DNA of 64,000 nucleotides from Wenyingzhuangia heitensis (lineage in GTDB: Bacteria; Bacteroidota; Bacteroidia; Flavobacteriales; Flavobacteriaceae), in assembly GCF_011762155.1 (NCBI RefSeq), contig NZ_JAASQL010000001.1:1240001-1304000 (forward strand). The letters run 5' to 3'. Positions 1 to 7,951 of the stretch are shown here, in pieces (position 1 is the first letter of the stretch; the number at the start of each line of letters is the position of its first letter). A program made the position numbers and the translations under genes. A model generated the notes under the pieces. It saw only the letters and a list, made by a program, of their open reading frames with translations, was not told where the DNA came from and searched no databases.

Positions 1-440
1 CTATCGCTTTAGGAGAAGCATTACAAGATGAATATTTACACTACCAAGTTCAGGTTAAAAAGAACGCAGCTAGATTGGCAAAAGAATTAGTGGCTAAAGA
101 TTATAAAATTATTTCTGGAGGTACAGACAATCACTGTATGTTAATAGATTTAAGAAATAAAAATCTATCTGGTAAAGATGCTGAGCAAGCATTGGTAAAA
201 GCAGATATTACAGTGAACAAGAACATGGTTCCTTATGATACTCGTTCTCCATTTGTAACTTCTGGTATCCGTTTAGGAGCTTCTGCAGTAACTACTCGTG
301 GTTTAAAAGAAGACGATATGGCCGTGGTTGCCAACTTTATTGATGAAGTAATTAACAACTTTGAAAACGAAGAAGTTTTAGAAGGAATTGCTAATAAAGT
401 AAACGACTTTATGCAAGACAGACCTTTGTTTCAATGGTAA
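1..440 (+). CDS. glyA: Serine hydroxymethyltransferase, C-terminal part (partial)
   Basis: This is the last ~145 codons of a gene that begins before the window; the frame is open from the first bases. GlyA is a cytosolic PLP enzyme that converts serine and tetrahydrofolate to glycine and 5,10-methylene-tetrahydrofolate. The recognisable C-terminal signature is the stretch around [14 protein letters not shown], preceded by VPYDTRSPF. The protein ends in a short helical tail ([11 protein letters not shown]) usual for flavobacterial GlyA. There is no earlier in-window ATG that should be taken as a start. A strong hairpin terminator follows 44 bases after the stop. The catalytic lysine lies outside the window. 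Confidence 0.93.
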   Translation, partial: IALGEALQDEYLHYQVQVKKNAARLAKELVAKDYKIISGGTDNHCMLIDLRNKNLSGKDAEQALVKADITVNKNMVPYDTRSPFVTSGIRLGASAVTTRGLKEDDMAVVANFIDEVINNFENEEVLEGIANKVNDFMQDRPLFQW

Positions 441-483
441 TTCATAAAGAATAAAAATACATCTATGTAAATAGGTATATTCA

Positions 484-516
484 AAACCAGAGAAGTAAAC
501 TTCTCTGGTTTTTTGT
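484..516 (+). terminator. Rho-independent terminator after glyA
   Basis: A perfect 12-bp stem (AAACCAGAGAAG with CTTCTCTGGTTT), a four-base loop and a T-rich tail follow glyA and precede the next gene, which therefore probably has its own promoter. Confidence 0.9.
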
Positions 517-550
517 TTTTTAATGAAAACTACTAAATCAATTTAAATAA

Positions 551-1678
551 ATGATAAAGAAAATAATGATAACAATCTTACTAATTATAGGTTTCCTAAT
601 TGTAGCATATATAGCATTTAATAAATTTTATCCAAGTTTTGGAGGAGATGTTTCTGAAGAAGCACAATTGATTTATAAACAATCAAAACAATTTAAAGAT
701 GGAAAATTTCAGAATACAAATCCAGTTCCTGAAAAATTAAGTTTTTCTGAAAACATAAAATTAGCCTATACTTTTTTTACCACAAAAGTACCTAACAGTC
801 GTCCTGCTAAAAATTTAAAAGTTGATAAATTAGAAGCAAATGAAGTGGCAAATTACAAAGGAGAAACAAGATTGGTTTGGTTTGGACATTCTGCTTTTTT
901 ATTGCAAATAGATGGGAAAAATATATTAATAGACCCTATGTTTGGAAAAGTAGCAGCCCCACATCCGTTGTTGGGAGGAGATCGTTTTAATAGCGATTTT
1001 CCTTTAGATATTGATAAATTACCAGAGATAGATGCTGTTGTTTTTTCTCATGATCATTACGATCATTTAGATTATGAATCGGTTTTAAAAATAAAACACA
1101 AAACAAATCATTTTTATACACCTTTAGGAGTGGGCACACACTTAAAAGCTTGGGGAATTGATGAAACCAAAATAACTGAAATGGATTGGTGGCAAGAAGT
1201 TAATTTTAAAGAATTGAATTTAGTTTGTACCCCTGCACAACATTTTTCTGGAAGAAAACTGAGTAACGGACAAAGTACTTTGTGGAGCTCTTGGGTAATT
1301 CAATCAAAAAAAGAGAATATTTATTTTAGTGGAGATAGTGGTTATGCCAATCATTTTAAAGAAATAGGAAATAAGTATGGTCCTTTTGATTTGGCGATGA
1401 TGGAATGTGGACAGTATAATGAGATGTGGTCAGACATTCATATGATGCCCGAAGAAACTGCACAGGCAGGAATAGATGTGCAAGCAAAAAAAATAATACC
1501 AATTCATTGGGCAGGTTTTAAATTAGCATTACACACATGGACAGATCCTGTAGAGCGTGTTCAATTAAAAGCCAAAGAGTTAAACCTAAAAGTGATTACT
1601 CCCAAAATAGGAGAGCCAATTATAGTAAAAGATTCAATTAGTAAATATGCCAATTGGTGGAAAAATATTGAAGAATAA
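551..1678 (+). CDS. Membrane-anchored metallo-beta-lactamase-fold hydrolase (UlaG/NAPE-PLD-like)
   Basis: This 375-residue protein has one N-terminal hydrophobic segment (about residues 4-23) that is probably a membrane anchor or uncleaved signal. A metallo-hydrolase domain runs from about residue 105 to 350. The metal-binding motif is HDHYDHLD (His167, His169, Asp171, His172), with further ligands at His231 (AQHFSGR), Asp262 (FSGDSGY) and His319 (PIHWAGF). The pattern, including the HFSGR element, resembles the branch containing N-acylphosphatidylethanolamine phospholipase D and UlaG lactonases. The substrate cannot be read from the sequence. It is a single gene with its own terminator; a lipid-related or lactonase role is only an inference. 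Confidence 0.8.
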   Translation: MIKKIMITILLIIGFLIVAYIAFNKFYPSFGGDVSEEAQLIYKQSKQFKDGKFQNTNPVPEKLSFSENIKLAYTFFTTKVPNSRPAKNLKVDKLEANEVANYKGETRLVWFGHSAFLLQIDGKNILIDPMFGKVAAPHPLLGGDRFNSDFPLDIDKLPEIDAVVFSHDHYDHLDYESVLKIKHKTNHFYTPLGVGTHLKAWGIDETKITEMDWWQEVNFKELNLVCTPAQHFSGRKLSNGQSTLWSSWVIQSKKENIYFSGDSGYANHFKEIGNKYGPFDLAMMECGQYNEMWSDIHMMPEETAQAGIDVQAKKIIPIHWAGFKLALHTWTDPVERVQLKAKELNLKVITPKIGEPIIVKDSISKYANWWKNIEE

Positions 1679-1680
1679 AA

Positions 1681-1716
1681 AAAGAGGTTCATTTTGTAAA
1701 ATGAACCTCTTTTTTT
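1681..1716. terminator. Bidirectional terminator between convergent genes
   Basis: A stem-loop (AAAGAGGTTCATTT / AAATGAACCTCTTT) is flanked by A-run and T-run. It sits between the rightward hydrolase gene and the leftward propeller gene and can serve both. Confidence 0.88.
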
Positions 1717-1761
1717 AAGTTATGTCTTGTCTTAATATATTGATAGGCTTACCTATTAGGA

Positions 1762-4700
1762 TTAGTTTTTAAAAATTTTAGCAGCTTGGGTTATATATGA
1801 GTTTTGACAAAAAATAATATAGACTCCTTTTTGCAAATTAGGAATGGTAAAATTTACCTGATTATTTATTAGAGAGTGTGTTTGGTTGTAGATTAAAGCT
1901 CCTACTGTAGAATGTATTTTTACTTCTAAAGAATCATCATTATTGCTGTTGGGTAACGCAATGTTTATTGTATTTACAAACGGATTAGGCGAAATAGTAA
2001 CATTGGTAGTAGAGTTGATATTTGGAGTAGAAAGATTGGGTTCTTCTTTTATAACAACTGTTGAATAGTCTGAGTATCTTCCATTAACAGCAGTTGCCCA
2101 AATTTTAACATTACCTTTTTTTATTGGAGTAACCAATCCGCTCTGATTTACGGTTGCTACAGAAGGATTTTCTGACTTCCAGATAATTGTTTCACGATCA
2201 AATTCGTGTTGGATAATTTGTGCTGATAATTGAATTTTTCCACCGCTGTTGTATTCTACTGCGTTGGGAGTAACATCAATAACTTGAATGTTTTCACCAT
2301 CTTTAATTTTACCTTTGTAAAAACCACTACCTAGCGTAGCCATCCATATTTCTGATGGATTTTTTAGATCAAAACGGATGTCTTCTATGTGGTTAGGAGA
2401 AGCAATATTAGTGTTATTCTTTTCCCAAGTTAATCCTCTGTTTTTACTGTAATATACTCCAGGGTTTAATGCCAAATGTTCTACGGTAACGGTTAGTAAA
2501 TTGGAATCATACGGAGAAACATCGATATGCTCTGCACCATCATAATTAAAAATTTGATTCCAATTTTCGCCAAAATTATCCGTATACCAAACACCATTAC
2601 CATTACCTCTATAGCCTGTGGTAATATACATTCTGTTGGTGTGATCAAATACAATTTTGTTGACTCCCTCTATAGAAGAAGGTGTGTTTATTTTAGTCCA
2701 GCTTTCACCTCTGTTGGTTGAGTGATATAAGCCACCATTTGCTAGTGGAATAATTTGACTGAATGTGCTTTTTTCTGCTGCTACAAATAAAGATTGCTTA
2801 GAGTCATCTCTTGGATCAAAAGCAATATCTTCTACTCTAACAGGACTTGGCAGGCCGTTGTTTCTTGTAGAAAAAGTTTTACCATAATCATCAGAATAAT
2901 AAAACCCTCCCATGCTTTGTTTGGATGCTGTTTTAATATCGGTAATACCAAAGTATAAATGTTTATTATCTATAGGGTCTACAGTTAGTGCGTTGGTGTA
3001 AAAATCATCTCCCCAAGCGTTGGTTGCTGGTGTGGCAACACCGTAGTTAGACCAAGTTAGACCTCCATCAGTACTTCTAAAAATATTTTGTTTTTCAGCT
3101 TGTCTGCTAGAGGTACCATAAATAGTTTGTGCATCATAAGGATCAAAAGCTATAGTGATTACGGTTTGTTGTGCACTTTTTATATATTTTAAAGCTTGTC
3201 TATTATCAGGACTATCGTTGGTAGGAATCCAGACTCTATGTTCACCAGAACCTAAAATAGCGGTTTCGTAACGCTGATCTTGTGCAATATCTAAAGCGGG
3301 TAAATTACTATTTCCGTGTCCTATAATATTTCCGTTAGCGGTATAATCTTCATCAACTTGTTGCCAACTAACTCCGTTATCTGTACTTAACATGGTACTG
3401 TGATCAGAAATAATCATTACACTACCATCAACTCCTACATCTAATCCACGCATAGAACGCAAAGCATAATTATTTCCAGATTGCTGGTGAGGTGATGAAT
3501 GTCCTACCGTCATATTTTCATGATATGGATTGCCTCTAGAAGTCCAATAATCTTTGTCAGCTTCCCATACATGTTCGTAAAGTCTTGCTGTGTTAGTCCA
3601 TTTAGTACCATCATTACTAGTGGTCCATAATCTACCTGGTACAATAGAGTTTGCTGTTTGTGGATCTGCAAAACCAATATACAAAGCACCATCCCTACTA
3701 GGGTCTGTACTTATCATGTTAAAAATTTGTAGAGCTTGGGTTGGTAAAGTGGGATAGGTTGTTTTTGCCTCAGATTCAGAAATCTCAAACCATGCCGAAA
3801 TGTATTTGTAATAATTTGCAGCAGTACCTCCTGTAAGTTGATTGATATCTAATCCTAAATTCCCTGTAATATTTGTCCAAGTAGTTCCGTTATCGTTAGA
3901 TTTAAAAATTCCTCCTGTACAGTTTGTTGTATTACCATTGGGGATGTACTGTGTCTGGTCTATTGCGTATAACGTAAATTTGTTTGTAGTTGTATTGTAG
4001 TAAAAATCCATGTCCATAATAATTTCATTGTCTAGTTGACCAGATGAGATATTTGTCCAAGTAGTTCCTCCATTATTAGAGCGATACAAGCCATAGTTAG
4101 AAGAAGCAAAAACTTGTTGTGAGTTGTTAGGATTCACAATAATTCTACCTATTTGTGCCTTTGTGTTTATACCAGAATTAACCAAAGTCCAGCTAGCACC
4201 TGCATTGGTAGTTCTCCATAATTTACCTTCGTTGGTTGCAGAGAGTCCGTGAGGGGCAGCAGCAGTAATTTGTTGGTAGCAAGACAACCATTCTTGACCT
4301 CTAACATTAGAACCACCGCCTACAAACCAAATATTTTTATCATTAGGATCTATTGCCAAAGAAGCAACTTTTTTTTCCCAACCACTTTTATCATATCCAT
4401 TACTATCTTGTTTGTACCAAGGACAATGCGTTATGTTTGTCCAAGTTTTTCCTAAATCAGTAGTTTTCCATAACCTAGAGGATTCTATAGCTAATCCAAA
4501 ATTGGTATCACTGGGAGAATAATACAAATCTCTTATGTGGTAAAAATCTCCATTTCCATCGTAATCTTTAATACTTTCCCACTGTTGTCCGTTGTTGTTA
4601 GATTGATAAATATTCCACATGTCAGGACATTCAACTACCAATCCGGGAATGGTAGGGTGGTATCTAATTAAATTGGCAAAACCAGCATTACCTGGTCCTA

Positions 4701-4842
4701 CTTGATTCCAAATAATTGAGTTTTCTGAAACCACAGGTTCATTTTGTAGGCGGTTGAAAAAGCTAGATGCAGTTTCTTGACTGGTGGACAAAAAAGGAAT
4801 TATAAAAATAAAAAGTACAAAATTTAGTTTTTTGTATGTCAT
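1762..4842 (-). CDS. Secreted Asp-box (BNR/GH74-like) propeller protein with Big2 domain and T9SS sorting signal
   Basis: This is a 1026-residue secreted protein. A signal peptide (about 1-21, ending FLSTSQ) is followed by a long region with at least eleven Asp-box repeats of the S-x-D-x-G-x-T-W type (for example SNDNGTTWTN, STDGGLTWSN, SKNRGLTWEK). These form beta-propellers as in sialidases, GH74 xyloglucanases and Vps10/sortilin. About residues 855-935 look like a bacterial Ig-like Big2 domain (WKSENPSVATVNQSGLVTP). The last ~80 residues are a type A T9SS sorting domain (ISPNPF...). It should be exported and attached to or released from the cell surface. I cannot confirm the acidic catalytic pair of GH74, so a binding or adhesive role is equally possible. 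Confidence 0.75.
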   Translation of the reverse strand: MTYKKLNFVLFIFIIPFLSTSQETASSFFNRLQNEPVVSENSIIWNQVGPGNAGFANLIRYHPTIPGLVVECPDMWNIYQSNNNGQQWESIKDYDGNGDFYHIRDLYYSPSDTNFGLAIESSRLWKTTDLGKTWTNITHCPWYKQDSNGYDKSGWEKKVASLAIDPNDKNIWFVGGGSNVRGQEWLSCYQQITAAAPHGLSATNEGKLWRTTNAGASWTLVNSGINTKAQIGRIIVNPNNSQQVFASSNYGLYRSNNGGTTWTNISSGQLDNEIIMDMDFYYNTTTNKFTLYAIDQTQYIPNGNTTNCTGGIFKSNDNGTTWTNITGNLGLDINQLTGGTAANYYKYISAWFEISESEAKTTYPTLPTQALQIFNMISTDPSRDGALYIGFADPQTANSIVPGRLWTTSNDGTKWTNTARLYEHVWEADKDYWTSRGNPYHENMTVGHSSPHQQSGNNYALRSMRGLDVGVDGSVMIISDHSTMLSTDNGVSWQQVDEDYTANGNIIGHGNSNLPALDIAQDQRYETAILGSGEHRVWIPTNDSPDNRQALKYIKSAQQTVITIAFDPYDAQTIYGTSSRQAEKQNIFRSTDGGLTWSNYGVATPATNAWGDDFYTNALTVDPIDNKHLYFGITDIKTASKQSMGGFYYSDDYGKTFSTRNNGLPSPVRVEDIAFDPRDDSKQSLFVAAEKSTFSQIIPLANGGLYHSTNRGESWTKINTPSSIEGVNKIVFDHTNRMYITTGYRGNGNGVWYTDNFGENWNQIFNYDGAEHIDVSPYDSNLLTVTVEHLALNPGVYYSKNRGLTWEKNNTNIASPNHIEDIRFDLKNPSEIWMATLGSGFYKGKIKDGENIQVIDVTPNAVEYNSGGKIQLSAQIIQHEFDRETIIWKSENPSVATVNQSGLVTPIKKGNVKIWATAVNGRYSDYSTVVIKEEPNLSTPNINSTTNVTISPNPFVNTINIALPNSNNDDSLEVKIHSTVGALIYNQTHSLINNQVNFTIPNLQKGVYIIFCQNSYITQAAKIFKN

Positions 4843-5026
4843 TTTTGAAGGTTTAAAGATTTTCTAAATAGTTATAATTCTATCTAGAGCTAACAATCAA
4901 AAATAAAGAGGATTTAAAAAAGAAAGGAAAAGAGGAAGCTTAATGAATAGTACAAATGATTAACTTTTTATAAAAAAAGGTTTTATTTGTTTAGATTTGT
5001 TCAGTTTATTTGTTGTTTGTTTGGTT

Positions 5027-5076
5027 AAAACCTAAAAAGTAGAGTCTTTTGTTAAAGACTCTACTTTTTAGGTTTT
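5027..5076 (-). terminator. Long perfect hairpin closing the mini-gene operon
   Basis: Positions 5027-5049 and 5054-5076 form a perfect 23-bp inverted repeat with a four-base loop. Read leftward it is followed by T-rich sequence. The right arm contains the stop codon and last codons of the first mini-gene (5061-5228), so gene end and terminator are interlocked. Confidence 0.85.
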
Positions 5077-5228
5077 AAGGTTTCTATTTTTTGTTGATGG
5101 TAAAGTTTACCTGTGTCTTTTGTGTAGTCTGTGTCTTGAAAAATACCACAAGATGTATTGGCTCTAACCAAAGATCTGTTATTTTGTAATTTAGATAATG
5201 CCTCTATGTCTTTGCTTAAATACTTCAT
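5061..5228 (-). CDS. Small peptide, mini-gene family member 1 (55 aa), function unknown
   Basis: I do not recognise this family. The 55-codon frame starts MKYLSKDIEALSKL and carries SLVRANTSCGIFQDTDY at residues 19-35, then a hydrophilic tail ending ETLKPKK. Residues 1-35 align without a gap to the two neighbouring mini-genes (5289-5450 and 5501-5695), which argues strongly that all three frames are translated. There is no signal peptide and no membrane segment. It is last in a leftward set of three and ends inside a terminator hairpin. A 15-nt palindrome lies 12 nt upstream of its start codon. A conserved front with a variable tail resembles ribosomally made peptide precursors, but no maturation enzyme is nearby. 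Confidence 0.7.
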   Translation of the reverse strand: MKYLSKDIEALSKLQNNRSLVRANTSCGIFQDTDYTKDTGKLYHQQKIETLKPKK

Positions 5229-5239
5229 GGTTTCTTTTT

Positions 5240-5254
5240 ATAATGAGTCATTAT
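5240..5254. promoter_or_regulatory. Palindrome upstream of mini-gene 1
   Basis: The sequence ATAATGA-G-TCATTAT is a perfect 15-nt palindrome immediately upstream of the first mini-gene start. It could be an operator or a small mRNA hairpin affecting initiation; the sequence alone does not decide. Confidence 0.35.
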
Positions 5255-5288
5255 TTATAACGTAAACTTACACAAAAAGAAATAGGTT

Positions 5289-5450
5289 TTAACTACAAGA
5301 TAAAGATCGTACTCCTAATCCAGATTCTTTTACAAGAAAAATATTGTAGTCAGAAGTTTTAAAAATACCATCTGATAAAGAACGATTTACTAAAGAAGTA
5401 TTACTTACTTTTTTAGAAGAGGTTTCAATGCTTTTGTTTAAATAGCTCAT
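5289..5450 (-). CDS. Small peptide, mini-gene family member 2 (53 aa), function unknown
   Basis: The 53-codon frame starts MSYLNKSIETSSKKV and carries SLVNRSLSDGIFKTSDY at residues 19-35. It is collinear with both neighbours, keeping YL at 3-4, K6, IE at 8-9, K13, SLV at 19-21, S26, GIF at 28-30 and D34. It differs in having Asp where the other two have Cys27; its only cysteine is in the C-terminal LSCS. The tail (residues 36-53) is unrelated to those of its neighbours. No start other than the ATG at 5450 fits the family alignment. The function is unknown. Confidence 0.68.
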   Translation of the reverse strand: MSYLNKSIETSSKKVSNTSLVNRSLSDGIFKTSDYNIFLVKESGLGVRSLSCS

Positions 5451-5500
5451 AATTGTATATATTTAAAAGGTTGTTATTTTTAGTCAGAATACATCTTAAA

Positions 5501-5695
5501 TTAAATAAAAAGATAATTTAATGACTCTGTTTCTACTTTAGAAGAGTCCGTTTTTTTATTTTGAAGTGTGTTTTTTACAGCAGGACTATTAAAGTCATGG
5601 TTTTGAAATATTCCACATGATGTTGAACGATTTACTAATGATTTTTCATTAGATCTTTTACCAATTTCTTCGATGTTTTTGTTTAAATACTTCAT
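5501..5695 (-). CDS. Small peptide, mini-gene family member 3 (64 aa), function unknown
   Basis: This is the first and longest gene of the leftward trio (64 codons). It begins MKYLNKNIEEIGKRSNEK, followed by SLVNRSTSCGIFQNHDF at residues 19-35. The tail is about 29 residues, rich in Lys, Asn and Ser, and ends in hydrophobic LNYLFI. The N-terminal half is nearly the consensus of the family. It lies 195 bases from the divergently transcribed Crp/Fnr-type regulator at 5891, so shared regulation is possible. No domain, signal peptide or enzymatic motif is visible. Confidence 0.7.
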   Translation of the reverse strand: MKYLNKNIEEIGKRSNEKSLVNRSTSCGIFQNHDFNSPAVKNTLQNKKTDSSKVETESLNYLFI

Positions 5696-5890
5696 AATTT
5701 TGAATTTTAAATATTAGTAATATTCCATATAGTAAAGCTATAAAAGACTGACAGTAAACTAACTGTGTTTTAACAGGTTGGTTTCATCTTTTTATCACAG
5801 GGTAACTTAATTTTTATATGTTTTTTAGTCTGGTTTAGGCATTTCTAGTATATATTTTGATATTTTTAATAATCTAGTTAAATAACGAAT

Positions 5891-6517
5891 ATGATTACAG
5901 AGTTAGAATTACATTATGGGTATCTTTTTGAAAAAGAATTATTGCAAGAAATTAGTAACGTAGGAACCATTAAAGAAGTAAAAGCAGGTACTACGTTAAT
6001 GAATATTGGGCAATACATAAAATCTATGCCTTTGTTAATTGATGGAGCTATTAAGATTTTAAGAGAAGATGATGAAGGAGATGAATTGCTTTTGTATTTT
6101 TTAGAAAAGGGCGATACTTGTGCTATGACGATGAGTTGCTGTACAGGAAATAAAAAAAGTGAAATAAAAGCAGTTACAGAATTAGATACAAAGCTACTTA
6201 TGGTTCCTGTAGAAAAGATGGATGAATGGATAGGGAAATATAAAAGTTGGAGAAACTTTGTGTTAAATAGTTATCATAATAGGTTGATGGAGATGTTAGA
6301 AGCGATAGATAATATTGCTTTTAAAAAAATGGACGAACGTCTGTTAAAATATTTAAAAGATAAAGTAGCTGTTACGGGAAGTACTACAATAAAAAGTACA
6401 CATCAAGAAATAGCATATGAACTGCATACCTCTAGAGTTGTTATTAGTAGATTGTTAAAAAAGTTAGAACAACAAGGAATTATAGAATTACACAGGAATT
6501 CTTTAAACGTTTTGTAA
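5891..6517 (+). CDS. Crp/Fnr-family transcriptional regulator
   Basis: This 208-residue protein has an N-terminal cyclic-nucleotide-binding-like beta-barrel (about 20-110), a dimerisation helix (about 112-150) and a C-terminal winged helix (about 150-208). The recognition helix is SRVVISRLLKKLE (about 181-193). The barrel lacks the usual cAMP phosphate-binding motif but holds a cysteine cluster, Cys77, Cys83 and Cys84 (CAMTMSCC), that could sense redox or sulfane sulfur. It is the only Crp/Fnr gene in the window. Three sulfur-gene promoters here carry a Crp/Fnr-geometry palindrome (5-4-5) at an activator position, so I infer that it controls them. A terminator follows directly. Confidence 0.88.
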   Translation: MITELELHYGYLFEKELLQEISNVGTIKEVKAGTTLMNIGQYIKSMPLLIDGAIKILREDDEGDELLLYFLEKGDTCAMTMSCCTGNKKSEIKAVTELDTKLLMVPVEKMDEWIGKYKSWRNFVLNSYHNRLMEMLEAIDNIAFKKMDERLLKYLKDKVAVTGSTTIKSTHQEIAYELHTSRVVISRLLKKLEQQGIIELHRNSLNVL

Positions 6518-6518
6518 C

Positions 6519-6553
6519 AAAAAACTCTCTTAAAATAATTAAGAGAGTTTTTT
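6519..6553. terminator. Bidirectional terminator between the Crp/Fnr gene and serB
   Basis: The inverted repeat AAAACTCTCTTAA / TTAAGAGAGTTTT has flanking A and T runs and lies between convergent genes. Confidence 0.88.
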
Positions 6554-6575
6554 GTTTATAATATTACAATCTGTT

Positions 6576-7805
6576 TTACATCAAATCAATATGTCTATCA
6601 TGGTAACCTAGTAAATACAATACACCATCTAATCCTAAACTAGAAATAGAGCTTTCTGCACTTTCTTTTACTTTAGGTTTTGCATGAAAAGCAATTCCTA
6701 AACCTGCTAGATTTAACATGGGTAAATCGTTAGCACCATCACCAACAGCAATTGTTTGATTAATATGAATTCCTTCTTTTTTTGCAATTGCTTTTAAAAA
6801 TTCAGCTTTTTTATTACCATCAACAATTTCACCTACATACCCACCGGTTAAAGCACCGTCTTTAATTTCTAGTTGATTAGCGTGTACATAATCAATACCT
6901 AATTCTTTTTGTAAATAATGAGCAAAATAGGTAAATCCACCTGATAAAATAGCGGTTTTAAATCCGTAGTATTTTAAAGCTTTAAACAAACGATGAGCAC
7001 CTTTGGTAATAGGTAAATTAACGGCAACCTCTCGTAAAACATCTTCACTTAAACCTTCTAACATAGCCATACGTTTCTTAAAACTAGTGTTAAAATCAAT
7101 TTCGCCACGCATTGCAGATTCTGTAATTGCAGAAACTTCTTCACCTACACCAGCTAACTCAGCCAATTTATCAATAACTTCTGCTTGTATCAAAGTAGAA
7201 TCCATATCAAAACAAACCAAACGTCTATTTCTACGGTAAATATTATCTTCTTGAAAAGATAAATCCACATTTAAGTTTCTAGAAATTTCCATGAATTTTG
7301 AAGTCATGGCTTCTTTGTTTTTAACTTCACCTCTTACAGATAATTGAATACAAGAACGAGGTTGTTCATTGTTTTCTATTAAAGAAGTTCTACCTGTTAA
7401 ACGCTTAATAGAATCAATATTTAAGTCTTCCTCTGCCATTACTCTTGTAACGGCAGATACTTGTGCAGCTGCCAAAGTTTCTCCTAAAATAGTAACAATA
7501 TAACGAGGCTTTCCTTGTGCTTTTACCCAGTTTTCGTAATCATCTATAGAGATAGGGATAAACTTCACCTTTATATCAAGTTCATAAGCTTTAAATAATA
7601 AATCTTTTAAAACAGGAGCAGAGTCGTTTCCTGCAGGAACTTCAAATAACAATCCTAAAGATAAAGTATCGTGAATATCTGCCTGACCGATATCTAAAAT
7701 ATTAGCCTTGTATTGTGCTAAAACAGAGGTTAAACCCGCTGTAACTCCAGGTTTGTCTTGTCCTGAAACTTTTAATAAGATGACTTCTTTTTGCGCATTT
7801 GCCAT
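6576..7805 (-). CDS. serB: Phosphoserine phosphatase with two ACT-like domains
   Basis: SerB catalyses the last step of serine biosynthesis, phosphoserine to serine, in the cytosol. The 409-residue protein has two ACT-type regulatory domains (about 5-90 and 100-185), then a HAD-superfamily phosphatase domain. HAD motif I is FDMDST (nucleophile Asp200, acid/base Asp202), motif II is SGGFTYF and motif III/IV is GDGANDLPML. This long form with tandem N-terminal ACT domains is common in Bacteroidota and actinobacteria. The gene is monocistronic and convergent with the Crp/Fnr gene. With glyA at the left edge it belongs to serine/glycine metabolism, though the two genes are not adjacent. Confidence 0.94.
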   Translation of the reverse strand: MANAQKEVILLKVSGQDKPGVTAGLTSVLAQYKANILDIGQADIHDTLSLGLLFEVPAGNDSAPVLKDLLFKAYELDIKVKFIPISIDDYENWVKAQGKPRYIVTILGETLAAAQVSAVTRVMAEEDLNIDSIKRLTGRTSLIENNEQPRSCIQLSVRGEVKNKEAMTSKFMEISRNLNVDLSFQEDNIYRRNRRLVCFDMDSTLIQAEVIDKLAELAGVGEEVSAITESAMRGEIDFNTSFKKRMAMLEGLSEDVLREVAVNLPITKGAHRLFKALKYYGFKTAILSGGFTYFAHYLQKELGIDYVHANQLEIKDGALTGGYVGEIVDGNKKAEFLKAIAKKEGIHINQTIAVGDGANDLPMLNLAGLGIAFHAKPKVKESAESSISSLGLDGVLYLLGYHDRHIDLM

Positions 7806-7886
7806 AGGGAAGTAGTGTTTGTTTTAAAAGTGTAAAAATGCCCAATCTAGCTGATATACACAAAGTAATCTGCATAATTTTTTAGT

Positions 7887-7930
7887 GTAACTTTTGTTAC
7901 TGTGAATGGGGTATAATCAACTTAGTTTTG
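7887..7930 (+). promoter_or_regulatory. Promoter of SulP gene with GTAAC-N4-GTTAC operator
   Basis: A perfect palindrome GTAAC-TTTT-GTTAC occupies 7887-7900. A Bacteroidota -7 box TAGTTTTG lies at 7923-7930, leaving 22 nt between them, and the gene starts at 7952. If transcription starts a few bases after the -7 box, the palindrome is centred near -40, where Crp-type class II activators sit. The same arrangement recurs at 9677-9720 and 32824-32867. Confidence 0.75.
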
Positions 7931-7951
7931 TAGCTATATTTAAAACTCTTT

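Noticed and set aside
1762-4842. Exo-sialidase
   Set aside because: Asp boxes alone do not define sialidases; I could not find the FRIP motif or arginine triad.
5061-5695. Known lanthipeptide or GG-leader precursors
   Set aside because: There is no Gly-Gly leader motif, the core has few Cys/Ser/Thr in a recurring pattern, and no modifying enzyme or exporter lies within the window.
5751-5766. ACAGT-N6-ACTGT as a fourth copy of the sulfur operator, which would mean autoregulation of the Crp/Fnr gene
   Set aside because: Half-sites and spacer differ from GTAAC-N4-GTTAC and no -7 box stands 22 nt downstream.
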